Below are positions 50,429 to 57,386 of a stretch of 57,386 nt of DNA, piece after piece. The notes beneath the pieces were generated by a model that had not been told where the DNA came from, did no database searches, and saw only the letters and a program-made list of their open reading frames with translations. The translations under genes were made by a program, and so were the position numbers. How positions within the stretch are numbered: position 1 is the first letter of the stretch; every line of letters starts with the position of its first letter. This DNA comes from Penumbrarchaeum sp964445525 (GTDB taxonomy: Archaea > Thermoplasmatota > Penumbrarchaeia > Penumbrarchaeales > Penumbrarchaeaceae). The stretch spans positions 1 through 57,386 of the forward strand of contig CAYULA010000024.1 of the NCBI GenBank assembly GCA_964445525.1, given 5' to 3'.

Positions 50429-52281
50429 GATATTCCCTCCCCGTTCAGGATCCTGGATCCGTCGAATTCCTTCGGTGCCGACAGAAGCTTCACATCATAG
50501 AACCTCGGGAGGCATTCCAGGACCCTTCTGTCCTGAAATCGGCGATCCAGGAGCACAACCATGTTCCTCCTGTCGAGGTCCGTTGACATCAGGGTGTTGA
50601 CCATTCTCATGACGGAGGTCATTGCAGGCATCAGAACCGTAATGATGTGTCCGATATTTGGAGTATACTTCTTCTGCAGATGGAGCTTCTTCTGATTGGA
50701 TGCGGGAGAGGGAGGGGGTATGTGGAGACCCACCATGATAACAGTCTCGGGACTGAGGGATCCATCTTCAACCGCCCTTACGATGGACCCTCCCTGAACG
50801 GTCAAGGCCAGGAGCTCGCCTCCGGTCTTGACCTCGTTCAGCACCTGGGCCTTGGCGTCCCTGGTCATACCCCGGACCTCCTCCACCACAGGGTAAGGGA
50901 AAGAATTCTCCGCCATGGCAGACATGACCTGCCCCTGGATGTAATACGAGGGGAAAACGGCAATCTTGAGACCGGGAGTTGTCTCGCATATCCTCGAGAG
51001 GCTCTCTGTTATCCTCTCGTATGATGCCTCAGACCTGTGCTTGTAGGAGATGTCAACGTTGCCGAGAGAGAGGACATGGGTCCCCTTCATCGTGGTCCTG
51101 TCGATGTAGGTCCTGTTCATGATCCTCTCGGACCTCATTCCAAGAGTGTAGGCGTAAATGGAGTGAGGATAGAGCGTGTCGCCGAGCATGATCACCGATG
51201 AGAAGGACTGAAGCACGGGCTGGGCAATCACCGAGAGGTCCACGAGCGATACCTCCAGGCGGTCGTTGTCCTCATCCTCCCTCCTGGCCCTGGAGACTCC
51301 CGTATACTGGCCCATCCACAGCTTGACGAACATGTAGAGGTCCTTGATGTTCCTCCTGACGGTGATGGAGGTGGGACCTCCGTTTTCAAGGGTCCTCTTC
51401 AACGCGGAAGTTATGGAAGTCAGCTGGGGGAGGTGTTTTTCCATCGCCCTGGATCGGTAGTTCTCTATCAGCAAGCGTCTTTCAACCTGCTTTTTGGGAT
51501 CGGTTTTTGTGGCCAGGTTCTGGAGGAGTTCCAGGAGGAGGATAAGGCCCTCCTGCTCCTCTTCCTCGAGGTTTTCAAGGATCCAGTTTTCCTTTGAGAG
51601 GTCCTCGATGCTGAATGAGTAGGTGAATCGCTTTTCCAGGAATTCCACCAGAGATGAGGGGTCGTGGACGATGAGCAGGCATCCGCTTCCGTCCCTCTCC
51701 AGAAGTTCCATCACTCCCTTCCAGTCCTCCGTGAACAGAAACGAGTAGTGCGCCACCACCGCCTCGGCCTCCACTACGAGGTCCAGGGCGGTCCTGGCGG
51801 GGCACATTCCGCTTTCCTTCAGTTCATCTCCCATATCGTCGAGGAGGGCCCCTCCGCTCTTTCTTATCTCCCTGTAAACGTTGAGGTCAAAACCGGACTG
51901 GAAAGGACAACTGTTGATCGTTCCCTTCCTGAAGCAGTGATTTATCATGTCACCCGGATCGATCCTCTCGTCGTTGTCCAAACAGGACATCACACCTTTT
52001 CCTACGGATGCTATGCCTTCCCTGCCCTTGTCTCCTCCCCTTGCCTCCACCAGTGCGGATTGTATCCAGTTGATGTCCGAGGAGGATGCAAGAAATATGG
52101 GTTTCTTTCTCCTTCTCCTTGCCTCCGAATAGGCTCTTGAAACAAAGCTCCTCGCCATGGTCCCGGTGGAGGGGACCAGTGCGAGATGATCCATTCTCTT
52201 TTCGATTGACTGGGATATATCGGAATGCATCCCCATATAAGCGGAATCCCCATCATCCTGCACGGCCATTGCTTGCACCAT
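50425..52281 (-). CDS. Degenerate XPD/Rad3-like protein retaining Fe-S cysteines
   Basis: The 618-residue protein has the XPD/DinG-type Fe-S arrangement: Cys100, 116, 125 and 160, then CPARTALDLVVEAEAVVAHY, which matches the helicase region after the fourth Cys. The ATPase motifs are lost: the P-loop region reads VPSTGTMARSF (no GKT), the DEAH position reads LLIVHDPSSL, and motif VI reads SVMRMVNTLMST without QxxGRxIR. The following VVLLDRRF is kept. It is probably not an active helicase but an Fe-S DNA-binding protein. It overlaps an MBL hydrolase gene and is divergent from a CARF/HTH regulator. Confidence 0.72.
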   Translation of the reverse strand: MVQAMAVQDDGDSAYMGMHSDISQSIEKRMDHLALVPSTGTMARSFVSRAYSEARRRRKKPIFLASSSDINWIQSALVEARGGDKGREGIASVGKGVMSCLDNDERIDPGDMINHCFRKGTINSCPFQSGFDLNVYREIRKSGGALLDDMGDELKESGMCPARTALDLVVEAEAVVAHYSFLFTEDWKGVMELLERDGSGCLLIVHDPSSLVEFLEKRFTYSFSIEDLSKENWILENLEEEEQEGLILLLELLQNLATKTDPKKQVERRLLIENYRSRAMEKHLPQLTSITSALKRTLENGGPTSITVRRNIKDLYMFVKLWMGQYTGVSRARREDEDNDRLEVSLVDLSVIAQPVLQSFSSVIMLGDTLYPHSIYAYTLGMRSERIMNRTYIDRTTMKGTHVLSLGNVDISYKHRSEASYERITESLSRICETTPGLKIAVFPSYYIQGQVMSAMAENSFPYPVVEEVRGMTRDAKAQVLNEVKTGGELLALTVQGGSIVRAVEDGSLSPETVIMVGLHIPPPSPASNQKKLHLQKKYTPNIGHIITVLMPAMTSVMRMVNTLMSTDLDRRNMVVLLDRRFQDRRVLECLPRFYDVKLLSAPKEFDGSRILNGEGIS

Positions 52282-52448
52282 CTGAGATCATTCCCGGACA
52301 TGGTTGCGGGATGGTCCTTTCCTACCCACTGCCCCCATCCTTGACAGCAAAAACCTAGATGGGTCCGTTCCGATTTAAAGGGTCCTACGTATCAGAGGTT
52401 CCAAGCGGGTATAAACATACAGTCAGATGTTTGATACGAAAATAGAAT

Positions 52449-52470
52449 ATACGATACCAAAATATCGTAT
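52449..52470. promoter_or_regulatory. Palindromic operator upstream of the DUF6293-type regulator
   Basis: ATACGATA (52449-52456) and TATCGTAT (52463-52470) are perfect 8-bp arms with a 6-base spacer, ending three bases before the ATG at 52474. Another half site, TGATACGA, lies at 52432-52439. This suits a dimeric winged-helix repressor acting on its own gene, and perhaps on the divergent XPD-like gene. Confidence 0.65.
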
Positions 52471-52473
52471 CAT

Positions 52474-53235
52474 ATGGAAAGCAGGACCGTTCATGTAATT
52501 CCCATGGGCCTGGAGATCGACAGGGTCCTGGGAGGCTTGAAACATTTTCCCACCAACAGGGCGATCCTGGTCTACGGAACTGATCGAAGGTCCGATATCG
52601 AGAGGAAATCCAGACACAACGGGGAGCTGATAAAGGAGAAGGTATCGGCCACAATAGATGTGGAGGAGATCGAGCTGGACATATTCGATTTCTACGTCTC
52701 CTCGAGAACACTGACATCTCTATTGAGGAGACTCATCTCCGAGGGATTCGAGGTATACGTCAACCTCTCAACGGGAAACAGGATAATCACATCCGCGGCC
52801 CTTCTCTCCTGCTTCATGACAGGTTCGCATCCCTATTATGTGAGGCCGGATGAGTACTCCATACCTCCCGATCAGGAGGTCCTGTCGGTGGGAGTGTCCT
52901 CCGTGATGGAGATCCCGTCGGTGAGGATCATAGGACCTTCTGCGGCCGGACAGGAGGTTTTGAAAACTCTTGGAAAAATGGGGGGCTCCGTCCGTCATGA
53001 AACCAGTCTCATACAGCCGCTGGAGGGGGTAAAGGATTTCTTCTCGGACAAGAAGGAGACGGAATCGAAGAGGGCATATCTTGCCAGGAAGAGGGCACAC
53101 CTGAGCAGGGTGCTGAGGTCCCTTGAGAAGGAGGGGTATGTCAGATTGTCCAAGAAGGGGAGGTTTGTCAAGGTTTCACTTACCGATTCAGGCAAGCTGT
53201 ATTCAGGACCTCCATTGTTCTCATCGCAATCCTGA
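52474..53235 (+). CDS. CARF-like/winged-helix regulator (DUF6293, HFX_2341 type)
   Basis: This 253-residue protein starts VHVIPMGLEIDRVLGGLKHF with a Rossmann-like ligand-binding domain. The CARF-type segment VYVNLSTGNRIITSAALLSC lies near residues 92-111. A C-terminal winged helix is at ~195-245 (YLARKRAHLSRVLRSLEKEG, YVRLSKKGRFVKVSLTDSG). It belongs to the family of Csa3-like regulators outside CRISPR loci and would bind a nucleotide ligand and DNA. No CRISPR array or cas gene is present in the window. A palindrome at 52449-52470 is the probable operator. Divergent from the XPD-like/MBL unit. Confidence 0.85.
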   Translation: MESRTVHVIPMGLEIDRVLGGLKHFPTNRAILVYGTDRRSDIERKSRHNGELIKEKVSATIDVEEIELDIFDFYVSSRTLTSLLRRLISEGFEVYVNLSTGNRIITSAALLSCFMTGSHPYYVRPDEYSIPPDQEVLSVGVSSVMEIPSVRIIGPSAAGQEVLKTLGKMGGSVRHETSLIQPLEGVKDFFSDKKETESKRAYLARKRAHLSRVLRSLEKEGYVRLSKKGRFVKVSLTDSGKLYSGPPLFSSQS

Positions 53236-53241
53236 TATTCA

Positions 53242-55557
53242 TCATTCTTCTGATGATATTATCTCTTTTTTCCTTCTGGTTGCCAGGAAAAATATACCTA
53301 ATAAAAGGAGAATCAGAATTATCGATACTATTGCGATTATCAAAACGGGAGGGTCCTCATCATCTTCTTTCTTCTCCCATCTATCAGGGTCCTCAGGATA
53401 TGCATCCAGTTTCAATCCAGTGGTGGAATCAAGTTCATTCTTTCCTTCATTCCATCGATCTGGATAACCGTCTCCATCCGCATCTATTGAAGCAGAGGGG
53501 TCGGTAGGAAATGCGTCTCCATTATCCCCTATCCCATCTTCATCGGTATCGTTCCATTCACTGGAATCTTCCGGGAAGATATCCCTATTATCACCCCAAC
53601 CATCACTATCAGTGTCGTTCCATTCGGTTGGATCAATCGGGAACACATCTCTGTTATCTCCCCAACCATCGGAATCGGTGTCGTTCCACTCCAAAGGATC
53701 ATTCGGGAACAGATCTGAATTATCTCCATATCCATCTTCATCCGTGTCATTCCATTCAAGGAGATTTTCCGGAAACATATCCCGATTATCTCCCCAACCG
53801 TCACCATCGGTGTCATTCCATTCGGTAGGATCATCAGGGAAAACGTCCCGATTATCTCCCCATCCATCGGAATCAGTATCGTTCCATTCCGAGGAGTTTT
53901 CAGGGAAAACATCTCTTTTATCTCCCCAACCATCGGAATCGGTATCATTCCATTCGGTAGGATCATCCGGGAACCTATCTCGGTTATCCCCCCACCCATC
54001 ACCATCGGTGTCATTCCATTCTGTTGAGTTTTCGGGGAACCTATCTATGTTGTCTCCCCAGCCATCGGAATCGGTGTCATTCCATTCTGTTGAGTTTTCG
54101 GGGAAACTATCTCTATTATCCCCCCAGCCATCATCGTCTGTATCGTTCCACTCGGTAGGATCCTCTGGGAATCGATCTCGATTGTCACCCCAGCCATCAT
54201 CGTCTGTATCGTTCCATTCTGTAGGATCCTCCGGTAATCGATCCCGGTTGTCACCCCAACCATCACCATCGGTGTCATTCCACTCAGTTGGGTCCTCAGG
54301 GAAAACATCCCCATTATCTCCCCAGCCATCACCATCGGTGTCATTCCACTCAGTTGGGTCCTCAGGGAACCTATCTCGGTTATCCCCCCAACCATCTGAA
54401 TCGGTGTCATTCCACTCAGTTGGATCCTCCGGGAATTTATCTCTATTATCACCCCAGCCATCTGAATCCGTATCATTCCATTCGGTAGGATCTTCAGGGA
54501 ACGCATCATAATGATCTCCAACATCGTCCCCGTCGGTGTCCTTATCCGGTAAAGAGAAAAAAATATCACGATTATTTGGATTATCCTTTTGTTTCATTTC
54601 CCAGCAAATTTTCCCATCGAATATCTTGGGGTTGTCTTCTGTTCTATCACCAAACGTTATCCTTGTTTCGATTCCTGATGAGATATTATAATGATAGATG
54701 TCATTCTTACCATTTCTCTTGTCAACATATACTATTCCATCATTCCAGATATCGGGTTCCCATTGATCAGCTGAATTATTGGTAATTTGAGATTCGATTC
54801 CACTACTGAGGTTGAACATGAATATGTCACCATTGCCATTTCTATGGTCACTGTAAACCAATCTATCTCCGTAAAGTGAAGGACCATTTTGATCGTAAGA
54901 ATCATTGAACAATCTCCTTGTGGTGCCATTATCCATATTGTATACGAAAATATCATGATCTCCATCTAACCTTTCTGTCCAAACAATAGTCTTCTCAAAT
55001 ATAGTCGGACCATACATGGCATTGTTATTACCTTTAAATATCACATTTTTCGTATTATTGTTTATATTGTATATGAAAACAAACGTTTCAGATTCCGTAG
55101 CTTCAATCCAGCATATGATTGATCCAAAAACTACTGGATTATGTTTATATGTGTAGTTATAACCCAGACTCCATATTGATCTATTCTGTAATGATAATAC
55201 ATTAATTGAGTATCTATTAGTATTAAATTCACCTTCTTTCCAGGCAACAATATTTCCGTGAATAAATGGTTTCAAAGAGAAAACATTTTCGATCAAAATC
55301 TCCTCAGTATCTGTTGAAATATTGTAAATATAGAAATCATTTAGATGATCGGTCGGATGATTCCTGTCATCCGCCCAGATTATGATATCACCATAAATAG
55401 AAGGCTGTCTTTGTTTTGTTGAGTTATCAGTTATCTGATGAATTATTCCGAAATATTTTGCATCGACGGTAGTTGTATTCAATGTAATAATTAACGTATT
55501 TGCTGTCATTAACGAAAGAATGACCAATGTTACTATTTGAATTCTCCATCCCTTCAT
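53242..55557 (-). CDS. Surface protein with TolB-like propeller and TSP3 repeats
   Basis: The 771-residue protein has a signal peptide (IQIVTLVILSLMTANTLIIT), then about 300 residues of TolB-like/DUF5050 propeller repeats (ITNNSADQWEPDIWNDGIVY, RNGKNDIYHYNISSGIETRI). About sixteen thrombospondin type 3 calcium-binding repeats follow (~345-720), then a C-terminal membrane helix (VLIIAIVSIILILLLLGIFF) and a short basic/acidic tail. It is likely anchored on the cell surface with a calcium-stiffened stalk. It converges with the regulator gene, six bases apart. Confidence 0.88.
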   Translation of the reverse strand: MKGWRIQIVTLVILSLMTANTLIITLNTTTVDAKYFGIIHQITDNSTKQRQPSIYGDIIIWADDRNHPTDHLNDFYIYNISTDTEEILIENVFSLKPFIHGNIVAWKEGEFNTNRYSINVLSLQNRSIWSLGYNYTYKHNPVVFGSIICWIEATESETFVFIYNINNNTKNVIFKGNNNAMYGPTIFEKTIVWTERLDGDHDIFVYNMDNGTTRRLFNDSYDQNGPSLYGDRLVYSDHRNGNGDIFMFNLSSGIESQITNNSADQWEPDIWNDGIVYVDKRNGKNDIYHYNISSGIETRITFGDRTEDNPKIFDGKICWEMKQKDNPNNRDIFFSLPDKDTDGDDVGDHYDAFPEDPTEWNDTDSDGWGDNRDKFPEDPTEWNDTDSDGWGDNRDRFPEDPTEWNDTDGDGWGDNGDVFPEDPTEWNDTDGDGWGDNRDRLPEDPTEWNDTDDDGWGDNRDRFPEDPTEWNDTDDDGWGDNRDSFPENSTEWNDTDSDGWGDNIDRFPENSTEWNDTDGDGWGDNRDRFPDDPTEWNDTDSDGWGDKRDVFPENSSEWNDTDSDGWGDNRDVFPDDPTEWNDTDGDGWGDNRDMFPENLLEWNDTDEDGYGDNSDLFPNDPLEWNDTDSDGWGDNRDVFPIDPTEWNDTDSDGWGDNRDIFPEDSSEWNDTDEDGIGDNGDAFPTDPSASIDADGDGYPDRWNEGKNELDSTTGLKLDAYPEDPDRWEKKEDDEDPPVLIIAIVSIILILLLLGIFFLATRRKKEIISSEE
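53470..54540 (-). repeat. 66-base tandem coding repeat (TSP3 array)
   Basis: About fifteen copies of a 66-base unit encode WNDTDSDGWGDNRDRFPEDP-type 22-residue repeats. Copies differ mainly at synonymous positions and in the S/G/D and R/I/S slots, so the array is old enough to have diverged, and likely varies in length. Confidence 0.85.
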
Positions 55558-55597
55558 GGGCTCACCCTTTCTTCAAATGTTTCCATATATAAGAAAT

Positions 55598-55621
55598 AAT
55601 CCCCCAAAGTTATGGGGGATT
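55598..55621 (-). terminator. Hairpin terminator after the beta-helix gene
   Basis: AATCCCCC (55598-55605) and GGGGGATT (55614-55621) form a perfect 8-bp stem with an 8-base loop, 18 bases after the stop at 55639. AT-rich sequence follows on the minus strand. Confidence 0.6.
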
Positions 55622-55638
55622 TTATACAAAGGCGTATT

Positions 55639-57300
55639 TTATTCACTTAAATCCACAAAAGTCATATATTCTTCACCTTGCCAATGAAAATCTTCTTCAA
55701 GATCAGCTGCTGAAACTCCGAGATATAAATTTTGATACCAAACAGTGCTACTTGTAACCATTGCTATCATATCACAAAGTCCATCAACGTCATTGAACAC
55801 CGAGTCCTCGATTTTCACTTGACAATTGATAAAAACGACCCAAGTGGACAATTCAGAGAATGTGTCATCATAGATCTCCACATTATTTGAGTTTTTAATA
55901 TGAAAACCCGTATCTGGGCCCATCATTTCACAATTTTGGACCAAAATGTTAGCGGAATATGAGATATGAAACCCATACGTTTCAGCATCGATATCACAGT
56001 TTGTAATAGAGATACCAGAACTATCATCAATATCGAATCCATAATTTCCCCCAATATCACAAAATGAAAAAGATATCTTACTTTCTCCTATGTTATCACA
56101 GTCATCAATCGATATTGCCGTGATATACCCTCCATTATTACCTGTGATCGTGCAATATGAAAATGAATTTGCATCACTATTTCCGTTCATACAAATACTA
56201 ATAATATCATCAACATCATCAAAGGAATTCAAGTCACTGTCTTCTGTCAAATAAATAGATCCATCGAATGAAATTGTATCCAATGTATTTGAATCGGAAT
56301 CACTTATTAATATACAGGAAATATCATCTTCATGGTTGGTTGTAATTGTGCAATCGGTAATTTCATTTGAATTTGAATCCGAATCAAGATGGATTATATT
56401 TCCATCCAAAGTTCCACCAGATCCGTATCCAGTGGCCGCATTGTTCTTGATATTGCTTTGGTCTAAGAGATTGAAATTTGAGTTGTCGAAATATAGACCT
56501 AAATCATTGTGGTTTATATTTGAATATTCATCTTCTCCTAATCCATAAATTGTGTTATAATCTGCATTTATCAGGATTACTCCAATTCCAGCTTGCGACT
56601 GTTGGTGGCCATAAATATCTGAGTTCTTAATATAGTTTAGATCTCCATGAATCTCTACACCATAATAATTCGAAAATGTACTATAATAGGTGTTTTCGTA
56701 TATTTCAGAATCATCAATAACTGTACAAGTCGATCCGGAGGGACCGGCATCGGGATCGGCTTCGATATAAACACCTTTGTTATTATGGAAAATTGTACAT
56801 TCTGAGATTTCATGTGTTCTTGGATAACTTAATTCCGTATTCGTTCTGCATATTTTTATACCTGTTTTAAAAAGACTTATACGTAAGTCTTCAAGAAGAA
56901 CACCATAGTGTTCTCTCGCAGTAACATCGGACCTCACTCCGCACTCAGAGGGTGTTACTTCGCTGGTCCCCTGAATTGTTAAATGGCTGATCTCAACTGA
57001 ATCTATATTGATATCAAAAACGGGTAGATTCGTATTTGATGGAAAGATTGCCACATTAAAGGGGTTTGAAGATTGACTTTCTATTATTACCCTTTTATTC
57101 ACATCCACATTATCAAAATAGTTACCATCCCCAAGTATTAAAGTATCACCATCCTGGGCACCTGCCAATGCTGCAGTAATTGTTCCATTACCTGGTGAAA
57201 CCGGTATTTCTGCTGCGCTCACATTTTCAGTTACAATGATACCAATAGTAAACACAGATGATATCAAAGCCAATACCATGCATATTTTTAGAGTTTTCAT
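55639..57300 (-). CDS. Secreted right-handed beta-helix (NosD-like) protein
   Basis: The protein is 553 residues from the ATG at 57300, which has GGAGGT seven bases upstream; an ATG at 57327 lacks such a site. The signal peptide is TLKICMVLALISSVFTIGII...SAAE. The rest is a right-handed beta-helix: GDTLILGDGNYFDNVDVNKR, EISHLTIQGTSE, then many N/D/S-rich coils (GLYFDNSNFNLLDQSNIKNN). Such proteins are surface or secreted polysaccharide-active or adhesive proteins. There is no C-terminal anchor. The first 60 bases beyond it (57328-57386) show nothing. Confidence 0.85.
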   Translation of the reverse strand: MKTLKICMVLALISSVFTIGIIVTENVSAAEIPVSPGNGTITAALAGAQDGDTLILGDGNYFDNVDVNKRVIIESQSSNPFNVAIFPSNTNLPVFDINIDSVEISHLTIQGTSEVTPSECGVRSDVTAREHYGVLLEDLRISLFKTGIKICRTNTELSYPRTHEISECTIFHNNKGVYIEADPDAGPSGSTCTVIDDSEIYENTYYSTFSNYYGVEIHGDLNYIKNSDIYGHQQSQAGIGVILINADYNTIYGLGEDEYSNINHNDLGLYFDNSNFNLLDQSNIKNNAATGYGSGGTLDGNIIHLDSDSNSNEITDCTITTNHEDDISCILISDSDSNTLDTISFDGSIYLTEDSDLNSFDDVDDIISICMNGNSDANSFSYCTITGNNGGYITAISIDDCDNIGESKISFSFCDIGGNYGFDIDDSSGISITNCDIDAETYGFHISYSANILVQNCEMMGPDTGFHIKNSNNVEIYDDTFSELSTWVVFINCQVKIEDSVFNDVDGLCDMIAMVTSSTVWYQNLYLGVSAADLEEDFHWQGEEYMTFVDLSE

Positions 57301-57386
57301 CTTTTTTACCTCCGTCAATATTCCCATGATAAATCATGGAACATCAATTGAAAAGAACAGGGTCCTGACCCGTTCCCCTTAGATGG

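Noticed and set aside
53612..54511. 299-codon plus-strand reading frame rich in Ser/His/Pro
   Set aside because: It is the antisense shadow of the TSP3 repeats; its regularity comes from the 66-base coding units, and it has no start signals.
53470..54540. Regularly spaced repeats resembling a CRISPR array
   Set aside because: The units are contiguous, in frame and encode calcium-binding protein repeats; there are no unique spacers and no cas genes.

Overview
The window looks like a chromosomal segment of a euryarchaeon, most likely a Thermoplasmatota-type lineage. The support is an archaeal NMD3, class III (type IV pilin-like) signal peptides, TATA boxes (for example at 36721-36735, 25989-25999, 18623-18635) about 25-45 bases before start codons, GGTGATC-type ribosome binding sites, and large surface proteins built from VWA, LamG, PA14, PKD, FG-GAP and thrombospondin-3 modules. 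The lineage assignment is inference; no rRNA or tRNA gene was found.

Region 1 (1-7.36 kb) is an accessory island. All genes are on the minus strand and nearly all are toxin-antitoxin type: two MNT/HEPN pairs, VapBC, DUF4258 with a YgiT zinc finger, RelE/ParE with a small antitoxin, an RHH/UPF0175 protein with an AlbA_2 (Schlafen-like) ATPase-like protein, an orphan DUF433, and a truncated AlbA_2 remnant. After the stop codon of most modules lies a copy of a hairpin-forming repeat, always in the same orientation, so the island reads as repeat-bounded cassettes.

Region 2 (7.36-16.8 kb, minus strand) is a surface polysaccharide locus: a GT2 enzyme with a degenerate GT2 partner, a nucleotide-sugar dehydrogenase and a remnant of another, two GT4 glycosyltransferases, a heparinase II/III-like protein, and an AcpS + NadE pair. 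A second catalytic/degenerate GT2 pair follows at 20.2-22.0 kb, with a mannose-6-phosphate isomerase-type cupin.

Region 3 (15.1-20.2 kb) includes a gene-poor stretch with at least six (possibly seven) 25-56-residue proteins that share a C-terminal R-[E/Q]-I-hydrophobic-Y-P motif, several with their own TATA box. HicB-like orphans, hydrophilic small proteins and a GC-rich stem-forming segment lie among them. I could not assign this microprotein family to any known group.

Region 4 (22.6-27.3 kb, plus strand) is core-like: an IS1-type zinc-finger/HTH protein, bacterial-type metK, ahcY, a small Cys-rich protein and nmd3.

Region 5 (27.3-38.9 kb, minus strand) encodes surface proteins: two pilin-like proteins in a probable operon with a 2545-residue pilin-headed VWA/LamG/PA14 adhesin, and upstream a PKD-type membrane protein with a cytoplasmic J-domain.

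Region 6 (38.9-57.4 kb) holds a complete IS element with 6-bp target duplications, two adjacent giant coiled-coil proteins with zinc ribbons at opposite ends, an FG-GAP propeller protein, an MBL hydrolase overlapping an XPD-like protein that has kept its Fe-S cysteines but lost ATPase motifs, a divergent CARF/HTH (DUF6293-type) regulator with a palindromic operator, a thrombospondin-3 repeat surface protein and a beta-helix surface protein.
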